Assembly (NCBI RefSeq): GCF_903645315.1
Contig: NZ_CAHJXL010000002.1
Location: 372,001-436,000, forward strand
Direction of reading: 5' to 3'
DNA length: 64,000 bases
Source of the DNA: Victivallis sp. Marseille-Q1083
Lineage (GTDB): Bacteria; Verrucomicrobiota; Lentisphaeria; Victivallales; Victivallaceae
The translations under genes and the position numbers were made by a program. Under the pieces are notes generated by a model, which did not search any database, had not been told where the DNA came from, and saw nothing but the letters and a program-made list of their open reading frames with translations. The first letter of the stretch is position 1, and each line of letters starts with the position of its first letter. This document shows, piece after piece, positions 35,668-45,076 of the stretch.

Positions 35668-36798
35668 ATGAAATCGTTTTGGAAATTCGGGGCGGTGTCG
35701 GTTCTGGCCGGCTCCGCCTTTTTGGTCGGCGCCGTAGAGATTGGCGACGCGGCGCCGGAGGTGGAGGTGGCTGCCTGGCTGCGGGAAGGGGAGACGCTGG
35801 AGATCCGGCCCGGAGAAACTTATCTGCTGGGGTTCATGAGCGGCGACGACCGGCTCGACCGCATGACGCTGGCGATGCTGGCCGGTTGCCAGAAGAAGCT
35901 GGCGGACCGCGGTTTGCAGAGTGCGGTTTTCTTCAGCGGCGACGAGTTGCCGCCGGCTGACGGCCCGTTGCTGCGCAATGCCCATTATCCGGTCGGGTTG
36001 ACGCCGAAATTCCAGTCGGTGGCTGGTTTCCTGCCGTCCGGCGAAGTGCTGCTGCCGCTGCTGGTCATCGTCAACCGGGAAGGGAAAGTGGTCTGGCGCG
36101 GCGATCTCGATGAAATGCGCCGGGTGCTGATTCCGATTCTGGATGGCACGTTCGATTACCGGGCGGCCGAGGCGCGGCTCAAATTGTTCCTGGCGATCGG
36201 CGAACAAATGCAGCAGGAGGATTACGAAGCGGCGCTGAAGCTGATCGAGGACGGCTTGGCGGCCAATCCGGACGACGAGCAGTTGGTGGCGTTCGAATGC
36301 TACATTTATGTGACCTATTTGAAAGAGGTTGCCAAGGCGATGGAAACGGTCAATGCCGCTTTGCAGCAGTATCCGGAAAATTACGATTTTTATCTGCTGA
36401 AGTTGAAATTGCTTGAGCAGCAGCCGGATTTGGCTGAGGCCGACGAAACCTATCAGGCGATGATCGAGCACTTGGGGCGCGAGCCGGCCCGGCTGTTGGA
36501 ATTGGCCGAGGCGCTGCTGGCGCAGGAGACCGGACCGATCCGGATTGCGCCGGCGTTGGGTGCGGCGCGCAAAGCCTACCAGGAACGGGAGCAGTTGACG
36601 ATTACCGAGCGGATTCGGGCGATTACGGCGTTGGCGCAATGCTGCCAGCGGATCGGACGGTTGAGCGAAGCGGTGCGATTGCAGGAAGAGGCGCTGGAGT
36701 TGGCCAAGGGAGCGGCCGAAGAACCGCTGATCGTCGAACAGTTGGAATTTTACCGGGCCGCCGAAGCACTGGGCCGGGACTTTTCTCTGGACGAGTGA
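35668..36798 (+). CDS. Secreted thioredoxin-fold/TPR protein
   Basis: 376 residues with a signal peptide (MKSFWKFGAVSVLAGSAFLVGA). After it, VEIGDAAPEVEVAAWLREG and LLVIVNREGKVVWRGDLDEM match the frame of a thioredoxin-like domain (about 25-160) lacking the CxxC pair, as in redox-inactive AhpC/TSA-like modules. The rest is helical repeats (EDYEAALKLIEDGLAANPDD is a typical TPR unit). It begins three bases after the oxidoreductase stop, so both are on one transcript, which ends at the terminator at 36825. Periplasmic; function unknown. Confidence 0.78.
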   Translation: MKSFWKFGAVSVLAGSAFLVGAVEIGDAAPEVEVAAWLREGETLEIRPGETYLLGFMSGDDRLDRMTLAMLAGCQKKLADRGLQSAVFFSGDELPPADGPLLRNAHYPVGLTPKFQSVAGFLPSGEVLLPLLVIVNREGKVVWRGDLDEMRRVLIPILDGTFDYRAAEARLKLFLAIGEQMQQEDYEAALKLIEDGLAANPDDEQLVAFECYIYVTYLKEVAKAMETVNAALQQYPENYDFYLLKLKLLEQQPDLAEADETYQAMIEHLGREPARLLELAEALLAQETGPIRIAPALGAARKAYQEREQLTITERIRAITALAQCCQRIGRLSEAVRLQEEALELAKGAAEEPLIVEQLEFYRAAEALGRDFSLDE

Positions 36799-36824
36799 AG
36801 CGTTAGCGTTCTTAAGTTTGCAAG

Positions 36825-36852
36825 ACGCCGGGAGTGCCCGGCGTTTTTTTTC
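36825..36852 (+). terminator. Rho-independent terminator
   Basis: ACGCCGGG (36825-36832), loop AGTG, CCCGGCGT (36837-36844), then a run of T. It closes the oxidoreductase-TPR transcript. Confidence 0.88.
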
Positions 36853-36881
36853 TTTTGACGCCGGGACGGGGAGCTGTAAAA

Positions 36882-37496
36882 TCAGCAGCCGGCGAGATAA
36901 GGATTGTATTTCTTCTCATGCCCGATGGAGCCGGCCGGTCCGTGGCCCGGGTAGAATTTCAGGTCGTCCGGCAGAACCATCAGCCGCTGCTGAATCGATT
37001 CGAGCAAAGTCCGGCCGCTGCCGCCCGGCAGATCGGTCCGGCCGATGGAGCCGGCGAAGAGAGTGTCGCCGACAAAAATTGCCGGAATCGATTGGAAATA
37101 ATAACAGCAGCCGCCCGGCGTATGACCGGGGGTGAAGATGACTTCGCAGTCCAGGCCGTCGAATTTTGCCGAGGTCGGCGGCAGATCGGTCACGCGCGGC
37201 AAATAGGGCAGCAGTTGGTTCTCTTTGCTGGCGTACAGCGGTTCATCTGCCGCGCTTAGCAGAATGCGTTTGGCCGACAACGCCCGCGCCGTCGCGCCGA
37301 CCGCGCCGATGTGATCGACATGGGCATGGGTCAGCAGGATGATCGCTTCGTCGTAGTCGAATTGTCCGGCCGCTTCAATGATTTCAGGGGCGTCGGCCCC
37401 CGGGTCGATGAGGTACAGGCGTTTTCCGACCGGCACCAGATAACAGTTCGTCTCCAACAGGCCGACCGGTAACGTAATGAAATGATCCATCGCCAT
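36882..37496 (-). CDS. MBL-fold metallo-hydrolase (glyoxalase II-like)
   Basis: 204 residues. Metal-binding signatures: LTHAHVDHIGAV (HxHxDH), FTPGHTPGGCC, VGDTLFAGSIGRTDLPGG and FYPGHGPA, the set shared by short glyoxalase-II-like hydrolases such as YcbL. It binds two metal ions and hydrolyses thioesters of the S-lactoylglutathione type or related compounds. ATGs at 37496 and 37490 are both possible after AAAGGA. Downstream of the Bax inhibitor-like gene by 11 bases, on the same strand. Confidence 0.9.
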   Translation of the reverse strand: MAMDHFITLPVGLLETNCYLVPVGKRLYLIDPGADAPEIIEAAGQFDYDEAIILLTHAHVDHIGAVGATARALSAKRILLSAADEPLYASKENQLLPYLPRVTDLPPTSAKFDGLDCEVIFTPGHTPGGCCYYFQSIPAIFVGDTLFAGSIGRTDLPGGSGRTLLESIQQRLMVLPDDLKFYPGHGPAGSIGHEKKYNPYLAGC

Positions 37497-37507
37497 TTTG
37501 CCGTCCT

Positions 37508-38227
37508 TTACCGCCGGTTGCCGAAAATGCGCAGCAGCAGCAGGAAGAGGTTGATGAAATCCAGATAGAGCCTCAAAGCCCCGAGGATCGCCAGTTTCCG
37601 GACCAGACTGCTGTCCGAGTCGGAAATATTCATCGCCAGTTCGCGGATTTTCTGAGTATCATAGGCGGTCAGCCCGACGAAAACGGCGATGCCGAGATAG
37701 GTGACCAGCCAATACAGCATGTTGTTGGCCCAGAATAGATTAATGATCGATCCGATGATTACGCCCCACAAAGCCATGATGCACAAACTGCCGATGCTGG
37801 ACAGGTCGCGCTTGGTCGTATAGCCGTAGAAACTCATGCCGCCGAAGGTGGCTGCCGTCGCCAGAAAAGTGGAAAATAGCGAGGCCTGGGTATAGACCAG
37901 AAAGATGCCGGACAACACGACGCCGTTCAACGCCGCATAACCGAGAAACGCCACGGTCGCCGTGGTGGACGACATCCGGCCGATTCCGGCTGACAGCCAG
38001 ATGACCAGCAGCAGTTCCCCGATCAGCAAGCCCCAGAACAGTCCGCGCTGCATCATCAATTTTTCCACCAGTCCCGGCGTTGCCGCCATCCAGCCGGAAA
38101 TCCCGGCGGTCAGCAGCAGGCCGAGGCACATCCAGCCGTAAACCTGGTTGAGAAAAGAGATCTGCGGCGAGGTGGCGGCATAGCTGCCGTACCGGTCCGG
38201 ATTTCGTTCGTAAGAATTGTTCAACAT
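37508..38227 (-). CDS. Bax inhibitor-1/YccA-family membrane protein
   Basis: 239 residues with about seven hydrophobic segments. The polar N-terminus (MLNNSYERNPDRYGSYAATSP) is followed by SFLNQVYGWMCLGLLLTAG, the family opening, and the C-terminal part has LGIAVFVGLTAYDTQKIRE and LGALRLYLDFINLFLLLLRI, which is diagnostic; the paired Asp residues form the pH-sensing site in BsYetJ. Likely an inner-membrane calcium leak channel or an FtsH-associated protein. Divergent from the S41 protease gene across about 100 AT-rich bases that should hold both promoters. Confidence 0.93.
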   Translation of the reverse strand: MLNNSYERNPDRYGSYAATSPQISFLNQVYGWMCLGLLLTAGISGWMAATPGLVEKLMMQRGLFWGLLIGELLLVIWLSAGIGRMSSTTATVAFLGYAALNGVVLSGIFLVYTQASLFSTFLATAATFGGMSFYGYTTKRDLSSIGSLCIMALWGVIIGSIINLFWANNMLYWLVTYLGIAVFVGLTAYDTQKIRELAMNISDSDSSLVRKLAILGALRLYLDFINLFLLLLRIFGNRR

Positions 38228-38326
38228 TTCGTTTTCCTCCTCATTTTTTGCGTTTTATTTTATTAGCATTATTCGAAACTGCGATATATATTCTAATATA
38301 AACCGATAAAACAATAAAGTAAAGCT

Positions 38327-39628
38327 ATGAGAATGACGACTTTTGGTTCTTTTCTCCGTCCGATGCCGTCGGCGGGACGGGTGTTTTTGTTGAGTTTGCT
38401 GTTGACGGCCGCCAACCTGCTGCGGGCCGAACCGGCGGCCGCGGTGGCGGAAACCGCTTTCCAGAAGGAAGATCCTTATCCGCAAATCATGCTGCTGACC
38501 AATGTCATGGAGATTTTGCGCGACAATTATGTCGATGAAAATAAAGTGACCTACGAACGTTTGATCGCCGGAGCTTTGCGCGGCATGCTGCGGGAACTCG
38601 ATCCCTACAGTGCTTATGACACGCCGGAAGAACACCGGCGCAATTCCGATGATTTGAACGGCCAGCAGGTCGGTCTTGGCGTTATGGTCCGCAAGAACGA
38701 TTACGAAGCGGTCAAGGTGATGGCGGTCATTCCGAATTCTTCTGCCGCCCAGGCCGGCATTCAGGCCGGCGACTGGCTGGTGGAAGTGGACGGTTTTTCC
38801 ACCTTGGATGCCACGCTGGAAGAGTGCATGCGGCGTCTCAGCGGCCCGGTCGACAGCGAAGTGCAGTTGAAGGTCTACCGCGAGGAGGAGGATGAATTGC
38901 ATGAGGTGACGGTGACGCGTTGCGCCTTTGCGCGCAATTCGGTGCCTTCCAACGGTATAGAAATGCTGCCGGGCGGCTACGGTTATATCCGGATCGAGAG
39001 TTTTACCAGCAATACGCCGGCAGAGCTGGACCGGGCGCTGAAGCAGCTCAACCAGAAAAGCATGCATGCGCTGGTGCTGGATTTGCGCAACAATCCGGGC
39101 GGCCTTCTGGATGCGGCGCTGGCGGTCTGCGACCGTTTTCTCGGCGCCAGTGAATTGCTGCTGTTTATCGAGGGGCGGCGGGAAAGTGATCGTGAAGTGT
39201 TCTATGCCGGCGATTCGACGGTGAAATATCTGAATCTGCCGCTGGCGATTCTGGTCAACGGGCACAGCGCCAGCGCGGCGGAGATCGTTTCCGGCTGCTT
39301 GAAGGATCACCGGCGGGCTGCTTTGATCGGAGAGAAAACCTTCGGCAAGGGGTCCGTGCAGCGGGTCCACCAGTTGAACAATGCCGGGGCGATCCGTTTT
39401 ACGATCGCCAAATATTATACGCCGAGCCGCAATTTGATTCACGGCGTCGGCATCGAACCGGATCTGGAGGTGGAACTGCCGGAGGAAGAGGAGTTGCCGC
39501 TCAAGCTGTTGCGGGAACCGGCGGGATTGCGGATGACGCTCGAAGATGGTTCCGAATGGAACGATACGCAGTTGCAGGAAGCGCTTTTCTATCTGGAAAA
39601 AGAGACCGGCGCCAATTCCGACCGTTGA
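38327..39628 (+). CDS. Carboxy-terminal processing protease (S41 family) with PDZ domain
   Basis: 433 residues. A signal peptide (RVFLLSLLLTAANLLRA) directs it to the periplasm. The N-terminal helical part contains LMEILRDNYVDE-like sequence and MLRELDPYSAY, then a PDZ domain (about 105-185, with AAQAGIQAGDWLVEVDG). The S41 core shows GYGYIRIESF, LDLRNNPGGLLDAAL, the nucleophile Ser in NGHSASAAEIVSG and the catalytic Lys in GEKTFGKGSVQ. The C-terminal TPSRNLIHGVGIEPDLEV is standard. It degrades or trims envelope proteins from their C-termini. ATGs at 38327 and 38333 are alternatives. Confidence 0.93.
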   Translation: MRMTTFGSFLRPMPSAGRVFLLSLLLTAANLLRAEPAAAVAETAFQKEDPYPQIMLLTNVMEILRDNYVDENKVTYERLIAGALRGMLRELDPYSAYDTPEEHRRNSDDLNGQQVGLGVMVRKNDYEAVKVMAVIPNSSAAQAGIQAGDWLVEVDGFSTLDATLEECMRRLSGPVDSEVQLKVYREEEDELHEVTVTRCAFARNSVPSNGIEMLPGGYGYIRIESFTSNTPAELDRALKQLNQKSMHALVLDLRNNPGGLLDAALAVCDRFLGASELLLFIEGRRESDREVFYAGDSTVKYLNLPLAILVNGHSASAAEIVSGCLKDHRRAALIGEKTFGKGSVQRVHQLNNAGAIRFTIAKYYTPSRNLIHGVGIEPDLEVELPEEEELPLKLLREPAGLRMTLEDGSEWNDTQLQEALFYLEKETGANSDR

Positions 39629-39681
39629 CGGTTTGGGGCTTGGAGTGGTGAAAACGTCAAAATCAGGGAGCAGTGGACGCC

Positions 39682-40995
39682 ATGCCGACGCAGGGCAGTT
39701 TATTTGAAGACAGCGCTGCCCGGCCGTTGGCCGACCGGCTGCGGCCGACCGTGCTCGACGATATCGTCGGCCAGGAGCATCTGCTGGGGGCGGATGCGCC
39801 GTTGCGGCGGATGATCGCTTCCGGTCGTTTGAGCAGTTTTATTTTATGGGGGCCGCCGGGGTGCGGCAAGACGACGCTGGCCCGGATCATGGCCAATTGC
39901 ACGTCATTGCATTTTGTCGCTTTGTCGGCGGTATTTTCCGGGATTGCCGAACTGCGCAAGGCGTTTGAAGAAGCGGCGCGCCGTCGGGAATTCGGCGAAG
40001 GGACGCTGCTGTTCGTCGATGAAATTCACCGTTTCAACCGGGCGCAGCAGGATGGCTTTCTGCCGTATGTGGAAAATGGGACCGTTATTCTGGTTGGCGC
40101 CACCACCGAAAATCCCTCTTTCGAACTGAACAGCGCGCTGCTGAGCCGCTGTAAGGTTTTCGTCATGAACGCGCTTGACATTCCGGCGCTGGAGCAGATC
40201 CTCCGGCGCGGCGAACAGTTGCTGAAGCGGCCGCTGCCGTTGACGCCGGAAGCGCGCAATACGCTGCTGGAGCTGGCCGATGGTGACGGCCGTTATTTGA
40301 TCAATCTGATGGAATCGGTCTGGGATTTGGCCGGGGAGGGCGTCACGCTTGATTCCGCCGGGTTGTTGAAGATCGTTCAGCAGCGGGCGCCGGTCTACGA
40401 CAAGGACCGCGAAGGGCATTATAATTTGATCAGCGCTCTGCACAAGTCGTTGCGTGGTTCGGACAGCGATGCGGCGCTTTACTGGGCGGCCCGGATGCTG
40501 GCCGGCGGAGAAGATCCGCTGTATTTGTTGCGCCGCCTGACCCGTTTTGCGATGGAGGATGTCAGTTTGGCCGATCCGCAGGCGCTGCCGCTGGCGCTGG
40601 CGGCCTGGGATGCTTATGAGCGGCTTGGTTCGCCGGAAGGGGAACTGGCGATTGCCGAACTGGTCGTCTTTCTGGGCAGTGCGCCGAAATCCAACAGCAG
40701 CTATAAAGCCTGGCTGGCGGCGCAGGAGGCGGCCGGACAGTTCGGTTCGCTGCCGCCGCCAAAACATATTCTCAACGCACCGACGAAGCTGATGAAAAAG
40801 CTCGGCTACGGCAAGGATTATCAATACGATCACGATACCGCCGAAGGGTTTTCCGGCCAGAACTATTTCCCGGACGGCATGCCGCGGCAGAAGTTCTACG
40901 ATCCGCCGGAACGCGGTTTCGAGCGGGAAATCCGCAAGCGGCTGGCTTATTGGGAAGAGTTGCGGCGGCGCAGGAATGCCGCTCCGTCAAAATAA
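39682..40995 (+). CDS. rarA: Replication-associated recombination protein A (RarA/MgsA AAA+ ATPase)
   Basis: AAA+ ATPase acting at stalled replication forks. Walker A is GPPGCGKTT, Walker B LLFVDEIHRF, and sensor 1 VGATTENPSFELNSALLSRC; the C-terminal tetramerisation domain includes LHKSLRGSDSDAALYW and PPKHILNAPTKLMK with GYGKDYQYDHD, all specific to RarA. About 437 residues. The frame opens at a GTG at 39673, but GGGAG (39666-39670) is spaced for the ATG at 39682. It is the last backbone gene before the insertion-rich region. Confidence 0.94.
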   Translation: MPTQGSLFEDSAARPLADRLRPTVLDDIVGQEHLLGADAPLRRMIASGRLSSFILWGPPGCGKTTLARIMANCTSLHFVALSAVFSGIAELRKAFEEAARRREFGEGTLLFVDEIHRFNRAQQDGFLPYVENGTVILVGATTENPSFELNSALLSRCKVFVMNALDIPALEQILRRGEQLLKRPLPLTPEARNTLLELADGDGRYLINLMESVWDLAGEGVTLDSAGLLKIVQQRAPVYDKDREGHYNLISALHKSLRGSDSDAALYWAARMLAGGEDPLYLLRRLTRFAMEDVSLADPQALPLALAAWDAYERLGSPEGELAIAELVVFLGSAPKSNSSYKAWLAAQEAAGQFGSLPPPKHILNAPTKLMKKLGYGKDYQYDHDTAEGFSGQNYFPDGMPRQKFYDPPERGFEREIRKRLAYWEELRRRRNAAPSK

Positions 40996-41017
40996 GAACT
41001 TATCAACTAATAAATGG

Positions 41018-41130
41018 TTATAATACCGGATAAATCCTTATGATTTTATTCATGATGCTCATAGCGGCCGCCAGATAGAGCAAGCCCCGGTATGCCACGT
41101 ACGTTTTCTCGTATCTGACGAGGAGTTTTC
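41018..41130 (-). pseudogene. C-terminal remnant of an IS5-type DDE transposase
   Basis: The minus-strand frame ending at TAA (complement 41018-41020) reads KLLVRYEKTYVAYRGL followed by LYLAAAMSIMNKI, the usual C-terminus of IS5-family transposases. A stop interrupts the frame immediately upstream (near 41131), and no complete gene is present. Confidence 0.65.
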
Positions 41131-41639
41131 TGACTGTGAGTCAGGCGCTGGTCCTTGATTCCGCCGGCTTTGCCAAGCCGACCCGTGGCCGCATTTCCGG
41201 CCGCGCCGGGTGACAAACCTGTCGCCGGAAGCATAACTTCCGGCGTTGGTTGCCTCCCAAGCCTCGATGCAATAATGTGTATGGATTAGCTCGGCTTACA
41301 ATATCCTGCTTTATCATGATGCGATCCTTTAAAGTAAAAAGATTTCCATCGATTACCGGCAATGGCCTATTGAGCTATCAATACCAAGTCGGTTTTTATT
41401 TCCGCATCCAGTGTTCTGCTGCCCGTGATTCTCTGGTAATCAAAATCATTCATTGTTATAGTATAATTCAAGCAGCAATTAATGCAAGTATCATCTAGTC
41501 GATCATGAAAAAGTATTTAAATGATTTTAATCAATAGAAATATTTATGATTTCGTGTTATATTCTTGAAAGGGAAGGGATTTATTGAGAAAGAACTCTTG
41601 CAAAATGGTGACGAAAAGCAGTAATTGCGATACAGTACG
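41131..41639. other. Gene-free stretch at the backbone/island boundary
   Basis: No supported gene. Composition drops from GC-rich to AT-rich within it, near 41250. It contains a perfect 9-bp hairpin, CGCCGGAAG (41223-41231) and CTTCCGGCG (41237-41245), with a five-base loop. It is probably a mixture of IS debris and the left edge of the imported region. Confidence 0.4.
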
Positions 41640-42060
41640 AAGCCATCTTTTCAAACCGTTATGCCAGCGGAATGAGTGATGAATCAATTCTGGATGAATG
41701 ACTTTGAGATACTTATTTTCAATACATTACCGGTGTCGTTTATTTTGAGCACAAGTATCCGGCAGATCAGTCAACCATGTCGCGTTGGGGTAAAAAGCTG
41801 TCGGAAAGCGGCGCGGAGAAGAGGTTTGATGCTAGCTTTAAACCGTTTGCGCAAAGGCTTCCTCAAGAAAAGCGACCAAAAGAAACTTTATTCGGTTCAT
41901 GAGCCGCAATACGATGGGCATACGCTGAAATCCGCGTTGGAACAAATGATGAAACTCATTGGCCATGAAGTGGAAATGGCGATATGCGACCTTTGCTGTC
42001 GATGGCACGATTATGAAGGCAAAATAAGGTTTTTCCTTTTTGCATCGGGCTTGGCATAAC
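41640..42060 (+). pseudogene. Frameshifted IS5-like transposase remnant
   Basis: Pieces in different frames read as a transposase N-terminus and middle: EAIFSNRYASGMSDESILDE, then DTYFQYITGVVYFEHKYPA with DQSTMSRWGKKLSESGAE, then LYSVHEPQYDGHTLKSALEQ. These correspond in order to the IS5-family phrases around the PxDxSSxxRWRK block and the YDGHTL block. Stops and frame changes between them and missing spans show a dead copy. Confidence 0.6.
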
Positions 42061-42153
42061 CGACTAATTAATGAAATTGCTGTAGTCAGAAAAAAGTACG
42101 TAGTTTACAGAATAAAAAAATAATAAATGTCATAATAAAAACAAACAAAGTTA

Positions 42154-42399
42154 ATGACCATGAATGTAGATTTATTCTTTTTAATTCTTGTAGTTTTACT
42201 TATCGTCATTATAATAACTCATAATAAGTTTATTCTTTTATATCTTTTTTCTCGTTCTTTATTGTTGAGCATTTTAGGTATTCATTCGTTAACATTAAAT
42301 GAATTTTGGATGGGTGGTATCATATTAATATTTGCAATATTGGGCTGGACTGAAATAGTATTTTACATTGCTATATGGAGAAAAAATAATGAACAATAA
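42154..42399 (+). CDS. Small AT-rich membrane protein, possible orphan immunity gene
   Basis: 81 residues with three hydrophobic stretches (LFFLILVVLLIVIIIT, FILLYLFSRSLLLSILGI and GGIILIFAILGWTEIVFYIAI), so an integral membrane protein. Base composition is strongly AT-rich, like the immunity genes further right and unlike the transposase scraps on either side. The ribosome site is weak. It may be the surviving partner of a lost RHS cassette; this is inference from position and composition. Confidence 0.45.
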   Translation: MTMNVDLFFLILVVLLIVIIITHNKFILLYLFSRSLLLSILGIHSLTLNEFWMGGIILIFAILGWTEIVFYIAIWRKNNEQ

Positions 42400-42513
42400 T
42401 TTCGATTTTTAATATATATTTTATAGATAAAATTTATTTTTTATTTATTCCATAAACTTATATCTATGAAACTGCGAAGAACCAGTTGACTAGGTTATGT
42501 CGTCAATAGATGT

Positions 42514-42774
42514 GTGCTATATTATGCAAACGTCAAAAAAGGGGGACTGCAAAAATTGGCGGACCGAGGTTATGATTCGGACGCAATTGTTGAGAAAACA
42601 GAAAAAGCAGTTATTCCGCCAAGGAAGAATCTCAGGGTTCAACGTGAATATGATAAAGAGTTATACAAGTTACGATATTTTATCGAGAATGCATTTATGA
42701 TCTTAAAACGTTGGCGCGGAATTGCAACCAGATATGCAAAGAACACCGCTTCGTTTCCTGCGGCAGTGCAAATC
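42514..42774 (+). pseudogene. C-terminal fragment of an IS5-family (IS427-like) transposase
   Basis: Reads LADRGYDSDAIVEKT, AVIPPRKNLRVQREYD and KELYKLRYFIENAFMILKRW with GIATRYAKNTASF, the third-domain signature (DRGYDS and ENAF-LKRWR-ATRYAK) of IS5-family transposases. No N-terminal part is present. The frame runs without interruption into RHS sequence at about 42775, so this piece now forms an in-frame but probably untranslated fusion with the RHS remnant. Confidence 0.75.
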
Positions 42775-44541
42775 ACGCCGGATATCACCTATACCTACAA
42801 TCAGCTTGAATAACCATTGACGGTTGTCGATGCCGCCAGGACCAGAACATTTACCTATAATGCGCAAGTCGCCTTGCAAAAAGAGTCAATCAGTGGTATT
42901 TATACGAAAGAGCTGAATCGCGTTTATACCACCAGCGGCTTAAAGGGAAGTTACAGTGGATTGAACATCGGAACGGTCAATCTGTATACCTACGGTTACG
43001 ACCGGTACAGTCGCTTGAATAAAGTGACCACCGCGGCCGGCGTTTTCAATTATACCTTTCTTGCCGACAGCGACCTGATCGCTTCCATGACCCGGCCGAA
43101 TAATGTTTCGACCAACTACACCTACGAAACTGCCAGGGATCTGTTGACCAAGGTTGCCAACGGCGCCATCAGCACATTCCGGCCTGCCAACGGCGCACTC
43201 GGACGCCGTACCGGCATGAACCGCAGCGGTAGCGCCTTCACCGCTGCTGATGTTTTGAGTTATACTTACAACAGTTATTCCGAACTGACCGGCGCCTCGT
43301 CAAACAACAATGCTTCCTACGGTTACAACTATACCTACGATCCGATCGGCAACCGCAAGACCGCCGGCCTGGCCGGAACCAACTGGACCTATACCGCCAA
43401 CAATCTCAATCAATATTCAGCGTTGAATCAAGCAGGTACGGTTCAGAATCCGACTTATGACATTGACGGCAACATGCTGACTCGCGACGGCTGGACGCAA
43501 ACCTGGAATGCCGAAAACCGGCTGATCAAAGCTGAAAAAGGAACGGCAAAATTAGAGTTCGCTTACGATTATATGGGCCGCCGCATTGAAAAGAAAGTTT
43601 ATAATGGTAGCACCTTAACAGCCCACATTCGATTCGTCTATGATGGCTATAAGCTGATCGAAGAACTCAATGGTTTGAGCAATAATGCTGTCTTGCGATG
43701 TTATGTCTGGCAGCCGGTAATGCTTGATACTCCGTTGACGGTTTTCGATGCAACAGCCAATAAAACCTACTTCTATCATACCGACGCCAATAAAAACGTG
43801 ACTGATCTGACGGACTCTGCTGGTGCGATAGTCGCGCATTATGAATACAGTCCCTTTGGACAACTGGTGAAATCTTCCGGAGCTTATGCAAATACTAATG
43901 TCTTTACCTGGAGCAGCGAGTATTCGGGTAAAGAAACCGGTTTGATTTATTATAATTTCCGGGAATATGATCCGAAACTGGGGCGTTGGTTGTCACGAGA
44001 TCCTATCCATGAACAAGGAGATCTTAATTTATACGCATATATAAGTAATAAAACTATCAATCATATAGATAAACTTGGATTACAAAATTTCGGAGAAGGA
44101 TTTCTTCCAACAACGATTGATCTTCTGCCACAAATTGCAGAGCAAGAAACTGGAGGTGAAGGTAATAGTGAAAATACTTCTTGTTCAGCACAAGAAGCAA
44201 GTCTGAACAGATTTGTTTATTATTTTATACTAATAGCTAGAGGATGCGTACAAATTATCAATATGGAAAAAGGCCCAGAACCACCTGCACCAAAGTCTCC
44301 TTATGAGTATAACATTATCGTTAATCCTGATCCACCATCAGGGTCTTCAGGACCGGATCCTGATCCGACTCCAAAACCAACAGATCCGAATCCTCCTAAA
44401 GAACCACCGATTTCTCCTGGAACTATAGATATTTTCATTATTCCTATTCCGTATTGGTGGTTTCAAATGCAAATTGATAATATAAAAGAACAAGAGAGAA
44501 GAAATAATCCTTGTCATGGTAATCCGCCTTATACGATATAA
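42775..44541 (+). pseudogene. RHS cassette A: 5'-truncated RHS core with variable C-terminal tip
   Basis: YD-repeat protein (TYGYDRYSRLNKV, YNYTYDPIGNRKTA, FAYDYMGRRIEKKV and many more) leading to the RHS core end YNFREYDPKLGRWLSRDP and then NLYAYISNKTINHIDKLGL. After this hinge the composition turns AT-rich and the tip (44080-44541, about 154 residues) begins: it has a hydrophobic segment (FVYYFILIARGCVQII), a Pro/Asp-rich linker (PDPDPTPKPTDPNPP) and a terminal hydrophobic/aromatic part ending NNPCHGNPPYTI. The 5' end is lost: it is fused to a transposase fragment, and an in-frame TAA at 42811 lies just inside the RHS sequence. Family role: RHS proteins encapsulate and deliver C-terminal toxins. 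Tip activity unknown. Confidence 0.75.
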
Positions 44542-44589
44542 TTACTTTATCTGGTTCAGGGTAGTTGATATGAAATTTAAGGTAATATT

Positions 44590-45066
44590 ATGAATATTAG
44601 ATATAAATTGAGATGTTTGTTTTTATTCATTATTATCAAAATCGTGAGATTCAATCAGCGTAATTACAGTTTTTTAAAAATTGCTTTTATGTTTTTGCCA
44701 GGAGATGAATATAATAATGCCATTAAAAAGTTAAAACCAGTTCTTGAGGCTTTAGAGTATAATTTCGAAAATAGTAAATTTTTTGTTAATGAAATAGAAA
44801 AAATCAAAAAATCAAAAATTGAATTAATTATTATGCCTGATAATTTTATACCGGGTCATTCTTGTAAAAAAATGGGTAAATATTTATTTATGGAAGAAAA
44901 TCTATTTACGAGTTGGTCTCGGATTTTCTTAATTTTATTTATTCATGTAGAAAAAGATAAAAATGAAATTGATAAATTCATTGAAAGATTGGAAACTGCA
45001 TATAAAGCAGATTTTCAAGACTGGAAAAAATACTTTTATACTTTTTGGCATTATGAATTTACATAA
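44590..45066 (+). CDS. Putative immunity protein of RHS cassette A
   Basis: 158 residues, very AT-rich, starting 48 bases after the RHS stop. Hydrophobic N-terminus (LFLFIIIKIVRF), then an alpha-rich, lysine-rich body (YNNAIKKLKPVLEALE, NEIEKIKKSKIELIIMPDNF, FIERLETAYKADFQDW). No recognised family. The reasons for calling it immunity are position directly behind a variable RHS tip, composition shared with the tip, and co-duplication with it: a closely related gene follows the second tip copy at 45963. It would bind and block the tip of cassette A. Confidence 0.65.
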   Translation: MNIRYKLRCLFLFIIIKIVRFNQRNYSFLKIAFMFLPGDEYNNAIKKLKPVLEALEYNFENSKFFVNEIEKIKKSKIELIIMPDNFIPGHSCKKMGKYLFMEENLFTSWSRIFLILFIHVEKDKNEIDKFIERLETAYKADFQDWKKYFYTFWHYEFT

Positions 45067-45076
45067 AACAAAATCA

